NCBI GenBank assembly: GCA_900543275.1
Contig: UQQL01000068.1
Coordinates: forward strand, 1 to 10,257
Source of the DNA: an uncultured Collinsella sp.
Lineage (GTDB): Bacteria; Actinomycetota; Coriobacteriia; Coriobacteriales; Coriobacteriaceae
Length of the DNA stretch: 10,257 nucleotides
Direction: 5' to 3'
Position 1 is the first letter of the stretch, and each line of letters starts with the position of its first letter. Below the pieces are notes generated by a model that was not told the DNA's origin, searched no databases, and saw only the letters and a list, made by a program, of their open reading frames with translations. Shown piece by piece: positions 1-6,983 of this stretch. The position numbers and the translations under genes were made by a program.

Positions 1-25
1 AGCGTCAGATGTGTATAAGAGACAG
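1..25. other. Nextera/Tn5 library adapter remnant (left end)
   Basis: Bases 7-25 are the 19-base Tn5 mosaic end AGATGTGTATAAGAGACAG. The six bases before it (AGCGTC) match the end of the read-1 side Nextera adapter. This is library sequence, not genome. Real DNA begins at about base 26, and the reading frame of the phosphatase gene on the - strand is interrupted here. Any protein call running through it would gain a false C-terminus beginning PVSYTHLT. Confidence 0.97.
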
Positions 26-26
26 G

Positions 27-611
27 GTCATAGATGCCCACGCGCTTAAAGCCTGCGGTGCCAGAGCTCTTTAGGCCAAAAACGGCGTCCTCAAACACCC
101 AGGCGCGCTCAAACCTGTGCCCATGACACTCCTCCAGGCGGCGCAGCGCCAACTCGTACACATCGGGGAACTGCTTGGAACGCCCCGCCTCGCCCGTCGT
201 GGTAACAAACTCCATGTATGCGTCGAGCCCGGCACCAGCGAGCGCGGAGTGCACCAGCTCGGCCGGCGTGGACGTGGCCACGCCCATAGCAATGCCGGCG
301 GCCTTCGCCTGCTCCAAAAATGCCAAGAGCCCCTCGCGCGGCGGCACCTTGGAGTAGCCATCGATCAGGATGTTGCTCAGCTCGCGATACAGCTCCTCGC
401 CATTCTCGCCAATGCCCCACGTGTCGTGGTAGGCCTGGCACTCGTCCTCGAGCGACAAATGCTCAAACTGGGCAAAATCGTCGACCGTTACATCAATGCC
501 ATGACGGCGTAATAACTCGGGCTGCGCATAGCCCCAGACGGGGGTGCTATTAACCAGCGTGCCGTCGCAATCGAAAATAAAAGCAACATTGGGAGCGGCG
601 GTCTGGGACAT
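27..611 (-). CDS. HAD-superfamily hydrolase, subfamily IA (beta-phosphoglucomutase-like), 3' truncated
   Basis: The gene reads leftward from ATG at 611-609 and stays open for 195 codons until the adapter. All four HAD motifs are visible: DCDGT near the N-terminus with nucleophile D14 and acid/base D16; motif II around T113-S114 in VATST; motif III lysine K146 in a GRSKQFPD context; motif IV acidic pair E174-D175 in VFEDA. A helical cap region lies between motifs I and II, as in subfamily IA (phosphoglucomutase/phosphatase-like) enzymes. These are Mg-dependent cytosolic phosphotransferases acting on small phosphorylated metabolites. Family members are usually about 215-230 residues, so roughly the last 20-35 are missing. 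AAAGG at 619-623 lies 7 bases before the start. It is transcribed divergently from the glycogen operon across a shared control region; a role in sugar-phosphate metabolism is inference, and the substrate cannot be assigned. Confidence 0.88.
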
Positions 612-650
612 AAACGTACCTTTCGATGTCAAATGGTAAACAACCTGCTA

Positions 651-660
651 AAAACGTTTT
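651..660. promoter_or_regulatory. Palindrome AAAACGTTTT, LacI-family-like operator candidate
   Basis: This is a perfect 10-base palindrome with a central CG, the arrangement typical of LacI/GalR-family operators, which often control sugar and maltodextrin genes. With the next two bases it reads AAAACGTTTTAC, so it also holds one copy of the GTTTTAC half-site repeated further right. It lies about 40 bases upstream of the HAD start codon and about 280 bases upstream of glgB. Regulator identity is inference only. Confidence 0.4.
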
Positions 661-695
661 ACTAAACGTCAACCTAAAAATCTAAAAACCGCAAT

Positions 696-721
696 TGGTA
701 AAACTGTCAAGAGTTTTACCA
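696..721. promoter_or_regulatory. 10-bp inverted repeat TGGTAAAACT-N6-AGTTTTACCA, probable operator
   Basis: The arms 696-705 and 712-721 are perfect reverse complements around the 6-base spacer GTCAAG. GCAATT flanks the element in direct orientation at 691-696 and 724-729. The spacer with its adjoining T is, on the - strand, the -35 consensus TTGACA (705-710). A protein bound here could therefore block the leftward promoter and influence the rightward one. There is no T-run, and the site is midway between divergent starts, so an operator is a better reading than a terminator. Confidence 0.5.
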
Positions 722-831
722 TCGCAATTCTGCCAGTGGTCTAAACATGGCGCTCGCCGATTAAACACCGCCGCAAATCCACTTTTCTCCATAAAAGTAA
801 CGGACAGGTGTTATCGTATTTCGTGCCGAAA

Positions 832-857
832 GTTCCACCGAGCACGCGAGGTGGAAC
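832..857. promoter_or_regulatory. 8-bp inverted repeat GTTCCACC-N10-GGTGGAAC in the glgB leader
   Basis: The arms 832-839 and 850-857 are perfect reverse complements separated by 10 bases. The element lies about 86 bases upstream of the chosen glgB start. It could be a second operator or an RNA hairpin in the glgB 5' leader. No T-run follows, so it is not a classical terminator. Confidence 0.4.
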
Positions 858-942
858 GAATCATAGAACTATCGCCGTCCCCTCGATTCGTGCAGCCTTG
901 GACCTTTCGCATCTAGTCACCAAGGCAACACGCTGCCGCGTC

Positions 943-3204
943 ATGATGGGATCAAACGTGAGCGATACAAAGCTAAAGCCAGCAACCAAAAAGCCTGCTA
1001 CCCGCAAAGCCGCCCCGCACGCACCGGAGCTCACCAAGGACGATGTCTATCTGTTTGGCATTGGTACGTGGGAGCGCAGCTGGGAAAAGATGGGCGCGCA
1101 CCCCGACACGCAGAACCGTACGCGCGGCTGGCGTTTTTGCGTTTGGGCGCCCGACGTAAAGAGCGTCCATGTCATTGGCGAATTTAACGACTGGGATGAA
1201 CAAGCCAACCCGCTGGTGCCCATGCATACGAGCGCTATTTGGGAAGGCTTTATTCCTGGCGCCGAGCAGGGCCAGCTCTATAAGTACCTTATCGAGACCA
1301 ACGAGGGCGAGAAGCTCTACAAGGCCGATCCGTACGCCTTCAAGGCTGAGTGCCCTCCGGGAACGGCAAGCGTGCTGTGGACCCTCGATGGCTACAAGTG
1401 GAACGACGCCGCATGGCTCAAGCGCCGCGCCAGTCATAACCACATGTCGCAGCCCCTTAACATCTACGAGGTGCATATTGGCTCGTGGAAGCGCCACGGC
1501 GACGCGCCACAGGGCGAGCCGGACGAGTACGGCAACTACCCCGGTCCCATGGACCCCTTCCCCGCGCAGCGCGGCGAGTTCTACACCTACGACGATCTGT
1601 CGGTCGAGCTCGTGGACTACGTGCACGACATGGGCTACACGCATATCGAGGTCATGCCGCTTATGGAGCATCCCTTCGATGGCTCCTGGGGCTACCAGAC
1701 GACCGGCTACTATGCCGCCACGTCGCGCTACGGCAATCCGCAGCAGCTCATGCACTTTATCGATGCGTGCCACGAGGCTGGCATCGGCGTGATTATGGAC
1801 TGGGTTCCCGGCGGTTTTTGCGCCGACTCCCACGGCCTTGCCACCTTTAACGGCCACATGCTGTTTGAGCACGAGATTCACCCCAATTGGGGCACGCATA
1901 AGTTTGACTTCGCCCGCGGCGAGGTCCGCTCCTTCCTGGTCTCCAACGTGCTGTACTGGCTCGAAAACTTCCACGTTGACGGCATTCGCATGGACGGCGT
2001 GTCCAGCATGCTGTACCTCAACTTTGGCATCGACGATCCGGGCCAAAAGAAGTTCAACAAGTACGGAACCGAAGAGGACCTGGACGCCAGCGCGTTTATC
2101 CGCCAGGTCAACTGCGCCGTGGAGGCGCACTACCCCGACGTGATGATGATGGCCGAGGAGTCCACCGCGTGGCCGCTCGTGACCTATCCGCCGCAGGACG
2201 GCGGCCTGGGCTTCCACTACAAGTGGGACATGGGCTGGATGAACGACACCCTGCACTACATGCAGACCGATTTTCCGTGGCGCCCCGGCAACCACGGGCT
2301 GCTCACGTTCTCCATCATGTACGCCTTTACCGAGAACTTTATTTGCCCGCTGAGCCACGACGAGGTCGTGCACGGCAAGTGCTCGCTGATCGGCCGCATG
2401 CCGGGCGACTGGTGGCGCCAGTTTGCCGGCCTGCGCACGCTGGCCTTCTACCAGATGACGCACCCCGGTGCCAAGCTCAACTTTATGGGCAACGAGATCG
2501 GCCAGTTTATTGAGTGGCGCTACTACGAGTCCATCCAGTGGTTCCTGACCGAGGAGTACGACACCCACCGTCATCATCAGGCGTTTATCAAGGCGCTCAA
2601 CCACCTTTACACCGCCGAGCCCGCCCTGTACGAGCGCGGCTACACCGACGACGGCTTTACCTGGATCGACGCGGACAACTCCAAGCAGTCCATCGTGAGC
2701 TTTGTGCGCCAGGGCGAGGACGTCGATGACGACCTGGTGATCCTGATTAACTTTGACCCGGCGAGCTACGAGAGCTTCCGCGTGGGCGTGCCGCGCGAGG
2801 GTGACTGGGAGGTCATCTTTGACTCCGACCGTCCCGAGTTTGGCGGCAGCGGCTATGCCGGCGAAGAGCCTTACACCTGCTCGAGCGAGCCCTATCCCTG
2901 GAACGGGCAGATGGACTCCATCGAGATTAAGGTGCCCGGGCTGGCTGGCGTGGTGCTTAAGCGCCGCGGCCCCAGCAGCTATAAGTCGCCTGTGGTCAAG
3001 GAGCCCAAGAAGGCTACGCGCAAGCGTACGTCCTCGGTGAAGCCCAAGCCTGCGGCTGCCAAGAAGGCTCCGGCTAAGGCGAAGGCTGCCAAGTCCGCCG
3101 CCAAGGCTTCGTCCAAGTCCACCACGGCCAAAAAGGCAGCCACCAAAAAGGCCGCTCCCAAGGCTAAAGCAGCTGCCGATAAGGCTCCTGCTAAGAAAGC
3201 GTAA
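943..3204 (+). CDS. glgB: 1,4-alpha-glucan (glycogen) branching enzyme, GH13, with Lys/Ala-rich C-terminal tail
   Basis: This enzyme moves alpha-1,4 glucan segments to form alpha-1,6 branches in cytosolic glycogen. Residue numbers are from ATG 943 (753 aa). A CBM48-type domain (about 65-125, with GWRFCVWAPD and GEFNDW) precedes YEVHIGSW and the GH13 barrel. The catalytic triad is intact: nucleophile D351 in IRMDGVSSM, acid/base E405 in MAEEST, and D473 in LSHDEVVHGK. Region I reads DWVPGGFC (286-293), where E. coli GlgB has DWVPGHFP, so the usual His is G291. The fold ends near residue 675 and a polybasic tail follows. The start is uncertain: ATG 943, ATG 946 and GTG 958 (GGGA 6 bases upstream) are all possible. 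An in-frame GTG at 808 looks too early because the added residues resemble no branching enzyme. First gene of the glg cluster, 94 bases before glgP. Confidence 0.95.
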   Translation: MMGSNVSDTKLKPATKKPATRKAAPHAPELTKDDVYLFGIGTWERSWEKMGAHPDTQNRTRGWRFCVWAPDVKSVHVIGEFNDWDEQANPLVPMHTSAIWEGFIPGAEQGQLYKYLIETNEGEKLYKADPYAFKAECPPGTASVLWTLDGYKWNDAAWLKRRASHNHMSQPLNIYEVHIGSWKRHGDAPQGEPDEYGNYPGPMDPFPAQRGEFYTYDDLSVELVDYVHDMGYTHIEVMPLMEHPFDGSWGYQTTGYYAATSRYGNPQQLMHFIDACHEAGIGVIMDWVPGGFCADSHGLATFNGHMLFEHEIHPNWGTHKFDFARGEVRSFLVSNVLYWLENFHVDGIRMDGVSSMLYLNFGIDDPGQKKFNKYGTEEDLDASAFIRQVNCAVEAHYPDVMMMAEESTAWPLVTYPPQDGGLGFHYKWDMGWMNDTLHYMQTDFPWRPGNHGLLTFSIMYAFTENFICPLSHDEVVHGKCSLIGRMPGDWWRQFAGLRTLAFYQMTHPGAKLNFMGNEIGQFIEWRYYESIQWFLTEEYDTHRHHQAFIKALNHLYTAEPALYERGYTDDGFTWIDADNSKQSIVSFVRQGEDVDDDLVILINFDPASYESFRVGVPREGDWEVIFDSDRPEFGGSGYAGEEPYTCSSEPYPWNGQMDSIEIKVPGLAGVVLKRRGPSSYKSPVVKEPKKATRKRTSSVKPKPAAAKKAPAKAKAAKSAAKASSKSTTAKKAATKKAAPKAKAAADKAPAKKA
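2998..3201 (+). other. Histone H1-like Lys/Ala-rich tail of GlgB
   Basis: Residues 686-753 of GlgB (68 aa) contain 22 Lys, 2 Arg and 24 Ala but only 2 acidic residues; the rest is mainly Ser, Thr and Pro. It begins after the last beta-strand of the GH13 C-terminal domain and includes a TRKR motif (692-695). Such tails are known on bacterial nucleoid proteins and some polymer-associated proteins, and are normally disordered. Alanine is coded GCT in 11 of 24 cases, unlike the GCC-dominated enzyme bodies nearby. The short N-terminus of GlgB (about residues 6-25) is also rich in Lys, Ala, Thr and Pro. Confidence 0.9.
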
Positions 3205-3262
3205 CAAAGGCGTTACCACTGTAATTACCCGCCCCGCGGGGGCGTAGGATACATGTCATAAC

Positions 3263-3298
3263 CGTTCCGGGAGAAACATCCCCGGGGGAAAGGAACGT
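3263..3298 (+). promoter_or_regulatory. glgP leader with ribosome-binding site and possible sequestering hairpin
   Basis: The ribosome-binding site AAGGA (3290-3294) ends 4 bases before the glgP ATG. CGTTCC at 3263-3268 is the reverse complement of GGAACG at 3292-3297, which overlaps the ribosome-binding site. Inside, GGGA (3269-3272) can pair with TCCC (3279-3282). The leader could fold and partly hide the site. A separate GC-rich hairpin, CGCCCC-GCG-GGGGCG, lies at 3230-3244. No T-run follows either structure. Confidence 0.4.
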
Positions 3299-5725
3299 AT
3301 GAATAAGATCTTCGATAACAAGCAGGAGTTTACCGAGCTCTATCGCGATGCCGTCATGAGCATTAGCGGCAAGAGCGTCGAGGCCGCCAGCGACCTCGAC
3401 CGCTTTAACGCCCTGGCCAAGCTCGTGGCCGAGAAGGCGCGCACCGTTGCCACCAAGAGTGACGCCCGCGTCACTGCCGAGGGCAAAAAGCGCGTGTACT
3501 ACTTCTCGATCGAGTTTTTGATCGGCCGCCTGCTCGACAACTACTTGCTCAACTTTGGCGTGCGCGACATGGTCGCCGAGGCGCTCGACGACATGGGCTT
3601 TGACCTGTCCGTCATCGAGAACCAGGAGCCCGATCCAGCCCTGGGCAACGGTGGCCTGGGTCGTCTGGCCGCGTGCTTCCTGGATTCCATGGCAGCCGAG
3701 GGCATTGCCGGCTACGGCAACGGCATGCGCTACCGCTACGGCCTGTTTAAGCAGGAGATCGTCAACGGCAGCCAGGTCGAGGCCACCGACGAGTGGCTCA
3801 CCCACGGTTATCCCTGGGAGGTCCGTCGTCAGGACAAGGCCGTGACCATCAAGTTTGGTGGCCGCGTCGAGGGCTTTGAGGAGAACGGCCGCACGTTCTA
3901 CCGCACGGTGGACACGCAGGACATCCTGGCCGTCCCTTATGACATCCCCGTGGTGGGCTATGCCGGCGAGACCGTCAACAAGCTGCGCGTCTGGGCTGCC
4001 GAGCCGGTCGAGGAGCACTTTGACCTGGAGGCCTTCAACCGCGGCGACTACGCCCTGGCCGACGCCGAGCGCGCCGAGGCCGAGGCCATCAGCGCCATCC
4101 TCTACCCCAACGACGCCGGCGAGCACGGCCGTCTGCTGCGCCTGAAGCAGGAGTACCTGTTTGTTTCGGCCGGCATCTACAGCCTGCTCGACACCTTTGA
4201 GAAGGAGCACGGCGAGAACTGGGAGCTGCTGCCGCAGTTTGTGGCCATCCACACCAACGATACACACCCCGCCATGTGCGGCCCCGAGCTCATGCGCATC
4301 CTCATCGACGAGAAGAAGCTCGAGTGGGACGACGCCTGGTACATCGTGACGCAGGTCGTGAGCTACACCAACCACACCATCCTGCCCGAGGCTCTGGAGA
4401 AGTGGCCCATCGGCACGTTCTCCAAGCTCCTCCCCCGCGTGTACCAGATCATCGACGAGATCAGCCGTCGTTGGCACGAGTCGTTCGACACCACGCAGGA
4501 AGGCTGGCAGGAGCGTCTGCGCCAGACCGCCATCCTGTGGGACGGCGAGATTCGCATGGCCAACCTGTCCGTGATCTGCAGCCATAGCGTTAACGGCGTG
4601 GCCAAGATCCACTCCGACATCATCAAGAACATCGTGCTCAAGGACTTCTATGCCCTGACGCCCGAGAAGTTCAACAACAAGACCAACGGCATCTCGCACC
4701 GTCGCTTCTTTGCCGAGGCCAACCCCACCTACGCCAAGCTCGTGACCGAGGCCATTGGCGACGGCTGGCTCAAGGACGCCTTTGAGCTGGAGAAGCTCAA
4801 GGAGTTTAAGGACGACACCGAGTTCCTGAAGGCCGTGGGTGCCTCCAAGCGCGCTAACAAGGAGCGCCTGGCCGCCTACGTCAAGGCCGAGACCGGTCTG
4901 GTTATCGACCCCAACACCGTCTTCGATGTCCAGGTAAAGCGCTTCCACGCCTATAAGCGCCAGCTCATGAACATCATGAAGGTGATGGACATCTACAACC
5001 GTCGCATCGCCGATCCTAACTTCCACGTGACGCCGACGACCTTCATCTTTAGCGGCAAGGCTGCCTCGAGCTACACCTTTGCCAAGGAGACCATCCGCCT
5101 CATTAACTCCGTGGCCGACGTCATCAACAACGATGCCCGCGTCAACGAGGTCATGAAGGTCTGCTTTATCCCCAACTTCCGTGTGAGCAACGCTCAGCTC
5201 ATCTACCCAGCCGCCGAGATCTCGGAGCAGATCTCCACGGCCGGCAAGGAGGCCTCGGGCACGTCCAACATGAAGCTCATGATGAACGGCGCCATTACGC
5301 TGGGCACCCTCGACGGCGCCAACATCGAGATCGCCGACCTGGCCGGCCGCGAAAACGAGGCCATCTTTGGCCTGACCGCCCCCGAGGTCGAGAAGCTCTG
5401 GGCATCCAACAGCTACTTTGCGTGGGATACCCTCAACGGCGACCGCGAGCGTCTGGGCCGCGTGATGGACGAGCTCAAGGACAACACGTTTGCGGGTCTT
5501 TCGGGCAACTTCGAGAGCATCTACAACGAGCTCATGAACAACAACGACCCCGACCTAGTCATGGCTGACTTCCGTAGCTACGTGGATGCATGGGAGAACC
5601 TCACGGGCAGCTACGGCGACCAGGAGACCTGGAACCGCAAGGCCCTGCTCAACACCGCCTCGAGTGGCTGGTTCTCGTCCGACCGCACCATTCGCGAGTA
5701 TCGCGACGAGATCTGGCACGCGTAA
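3299..5725 (+). CDS. glgP: Glycogen/maltodextrin phosphorylase, GT35
   Basis: This is a PLP-dependent enzyme that releases glucose-1-phosphate from the non-reducing ends of glycogen or maltodextrin using phosphate. At 808 aa it is full length for a bacterial phosphorylase. Visible signatures are GNGGLGR (116-122), an HTNDTHPAMCGPELMRIL block, TNHTILPEALEKWP, KRFHAYKRQ, and the GT35 PLP site EASGTSNMKLMMNG with the Schiff-base lysine at K659. The N-terminus has no long regulatory extension of the animal type. The start is fixed by AAGGA 4 bases upstream. It lies between glgB and glgC on the same strand, so breakdown and synthesis enzymes are probably co-transcribed. GlgP and MalP cannot be told apart from sequence alone; the glgB/C/D/A context favours glycogen. 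It carries no polybasic tail, unlike its neighbours GlgB and GlgA. Confidence 0.96.
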   Translation: MNKIFDNKQEFTELYRDAVMSISGKSVEAASDLDRFNALAKLVAEKARTVATKSDARVTAEGKKRVYYFSIEFLIGRLLDNYLLNFGVRDMVAEALDDMGFDLSVIENQEPDPALGNGGLGRLAACFLDSMAAEGIAGYGNGMRYRYGLFKQEIVNGSQVEATDEWLTHGYPWEVRRQDKAVTIKFGGRVEGFEENGRTFYRTVDTQDILAVPYDIPVVGYAGETVNKLRVWAAEPVEEHFDLEAFNRGDYALADAERAEAEAISAILYPNDAGEHGRLLRLKQEYLFVSAGIYSLLDTFEKEHGENWELLPQFVAIHTNDTHPAMCGPELMRILIDEKKLEWDDAWYIVTQVVSYTNHTILPEALEKWPIGTFSKLLPRVYQIIDEISRRWHESFDTTQEGWQERLRQTAILWDGEIRMANLSVICSHSVNGVAKIHSDIIKNIVLKDFYALTPEKFNNKTNGISHRRFFAEANPTYAKLVTEAIGDGWLKDAFELEKLKEFKDDTEFLKAVGASKRANKERLAAYVKAETGLVIDPNTVFDVQVKRFHAYKRQLMNIMKVMDIYNRRIADPNFHVTPTTFIFSGKAASSYTFAKETIRLINSVADVINNDARVNEVMKVCFIPNFRVSNAQLIYPAAEISEQISTAGKEASGTSNMKLMMNGAITLGTLDGANIEIADLAGRENEAIFGLTAPEVEKLWASNSYFAWDTLNGDRERLGRVMDELKDNTFAGLSGNFESIYNELMNNNDPDLVMADFRSYVDAWENLTGSYGDQETWNRKALLNTASSGWFSSDRTIREYRDEIWHA

Positions 5726-5830
5726 AGGCGCGCGAGCTCCCTTTGCCGCACGGCATTACTCGACGAGCGTGACAGTGCGCCGCGCCCGTCGCTAATGGGT
5801 TAGGAACATCGATGACAGAAGGAGAAATCG

Positions 5831-6979
5831 ATGAGTAAGAAAGAATGCATCGCGATGCTCCTCGCAGGAGGACAGGGCAGCCGATTGGGGGCACTCACCC
5901 AAAAGATCGCCAAGCCGGCGGTTAGCTTTGGTGGCAAGTTCCGCATTATCGACTTTTCGCTGTCCAACTGCTCCAACTCGGGCATCGACACGGTGGGCGT
6001 TCTGACGCAGTATCGTCCCTACCTGCTGCATGCCTACGTGGGCTCCGGCGAGGCGTGGGATCTGGACAGCCGCGACGGCGGCGTGTCGATCCTGCCGCCG
6101 TACGAGACGCAGACCGGCGGCGCCTGGTATGCGGGCACGGCCGACGCCATTACGCAGAACCTCGACTACATCAAGGCCAACGACCCCAAGTACGTCCTGA
6201 TTCTTTCGGGCGATCACCTGTATCGCATGGACTACCGCAAGATGCTCAAGACGCACATTGATAACAATGCCGACCTCACGGTGAGCGTTATGCCCGTGCC
6301 GTGGGAGGAGGCCAGCCGCTTTGGCATCCTGACCACCGACCCCGAAGACGGCCGCATCACCAAGTTTACCGAGAAGCCCGAGAAGCCCGATTCGAACCTC
6401 GCGTCCATGGGTATCTACATCTTCTCGGCCGACGTGCTGATCGAGGCGCTCGAGGAGGACGCTCTGGACCAGCGCTCGAGCCACGACTTTGGCAAGGACA
6501 TCATCCCCAAGCTGCTCGGCGAGAACAAGCGCCTGTACAGCTATGAGTTCCACGGCTTCTGGAAGGACGTCGGCACCATCGCCAGCTTCCATGAGACCTC
6601 GATGGACCTGCTGGGCAACAACCCCGAGTTCGATCTGTTTGACAAGAACTTCCCCATCATGTCCAACATCACCACGCGTCCGCCGCACTACATTGGCCCG
6701 GACGGCCGCCTGGACGACTGCCTGGTCTCCAACGGCTGCAAGATCTACGGCACCGCTCGCCACTCGATTCTTTCGACCGATGTCATTATCGAGGAGCGCG
6801 CTGTGGTCGAGGACTCCGTACTGCTGCCGGGTGCGCACGTTAAGAGCGGCGCGCACATCTGCCGCGCTATTTTGGGCGAGAACTCCACGGTCGAAGAGGG
6901 CGTGAAGCTCGGCTCTGTCGATACCACCAAGGATACGGCCGTCGTTGGAAATGACGTCGTTATCGGGAAGGGGGAATGA
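5831..6979 (+). CDS. glgC: Glucose-1-phosphate adenylyltransferase, catalytic subunit
   Basis: It makes ADP-glucose and pyrophosphate from ATP and glucose-1-phosphate, the committed step of glycogen synthesis. Of 382 aa, the N-terminal nucleotidyltransferase domain shows the GGxGxRL loop (LLAGGQGSRLGALT, residues 10-23), KPAVSFGGKFRIIDF, SGDHLYRMDY with metal-binding D128, and FTEKPEKP with glucose-1-phosphate-binding K182 (equivalent to Lys195 of E. coli GlgC). The C-terminal part (about 290-382) has hexapeptide-like repeats of a left-handed beta-helix. The length matches the short Bacillus-type GlgC. A strong ribosome-binding site, AAGGAG (5819-5824), lies 6 bases before the ATG. The stop codon is 4 bases before the glgD start, so the two subunits are probably made in coupled fashion. 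No broken motif was seen. Confidence 0.96.
   Translation: MSKKECIAMLLAGGQGSRLGALTQKIAKPAVSFGGKFRIIDFSLSNCSNSGIDTVGVLTQYRPYLLHAYVGSGEAWDLDSRDGGVSILPPYETQTGGAWYAGTADAITQNLDYIKANDPKYVLILSGDHLYRMDYRKMLKTHIDNNADLTVSVMPVPWEEASRFGILTTDPEDGRITKFTEKPEKPDSNLASMGIYIFSADVLIEALEEDALDQRSSHDFGKDIIPKLLGENKRLYSYEFHGFWKDVGTIASFHETSMDLLGNNPEFDLFDKNFPIMSNITTRPPHYIGPDGRLDDCLVSNGCKIYGTARHSILSTDVIIEERAVVEDSVLLPGAHVKSGAHICRAILGENSTVEEGVKLGSVDTTKDTAVVGNDVVIGKGE
6968..6975 (+). promoter_or_regulatory. glgD ribosome-binding site within the 3' end of glgC
   Basis: AAGGGGGA lies in the last codons of glgC and 8 bases before ATG 6984. It selects that ATG over an in-frame TTG at 6945, and its position suggests translational coupling of glgC and glgD. 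Confidence 0.7.
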
Positions 6980-6983
6980 TCCG

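Larger units (their letters stand above)
612..942. other. Divergent intergenic region between the HAD gene and glgB
   Basis: This 331-base gap holds no convincing gene. Its left half (about 630-730) is clearly AT-richer than the flanking genes and carries repeated GTAAAAC-type half-sites and two palindromes. Its right half (about 800-940) contains an 8-bp hairpin, and it is open in the glgB frame back to a GTG at 808 without looking like conserved protein. It should contain the promoters of both divergent transcripts. A TTGACA hexamer sits on the - strand at 705-710, but I found no convincing paired -10 box on either strand. Confidence 0.75.

Noticed and set aside
117..512. A 131-codon + strand frame at the left end
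   Set aside because: It is antisense to the HAD hydrolase, whose four catalytic motifs make the - strand the coding one.
808..942. In-frame upstream extension of glgB from GTG 808
   Set aside because: The added 45 residues show no branching-enzyme similarity, the stretch contains an inverted repeat typical of a leader, and no good ribosome-binding site precedes the GTG.
973..3219. A 748-codon open frame on the - strand opposite glgB
   Set aside because: It mirrors the GC-rich codon pattern of glgB, has no recognisable domain, and is dominated by Leu/Gly/Val/His shadow composition. GlgB on the + strand has all expected motifs.
3230..3244. GC-rich hairpin CGCCCC-GCG-GGGGCG considered as a glgB terminator
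   Set aside because: The stem is only 6 bp with a 3-base loop and no T-run follows, so intrinsic termination is not supported.
3191..5026. A 611-codon open frame on the - strand opposite glgP
   Set aside because: Shadow of the high-GC third codon positions of glgP; no motif or start signal supports it.
5724..5744. AAAGG/CCTTT pairing just after glgP considered as a terminator
   Set aside because: Only a 5-bp stem with a long loop and no T-run; likely chance.
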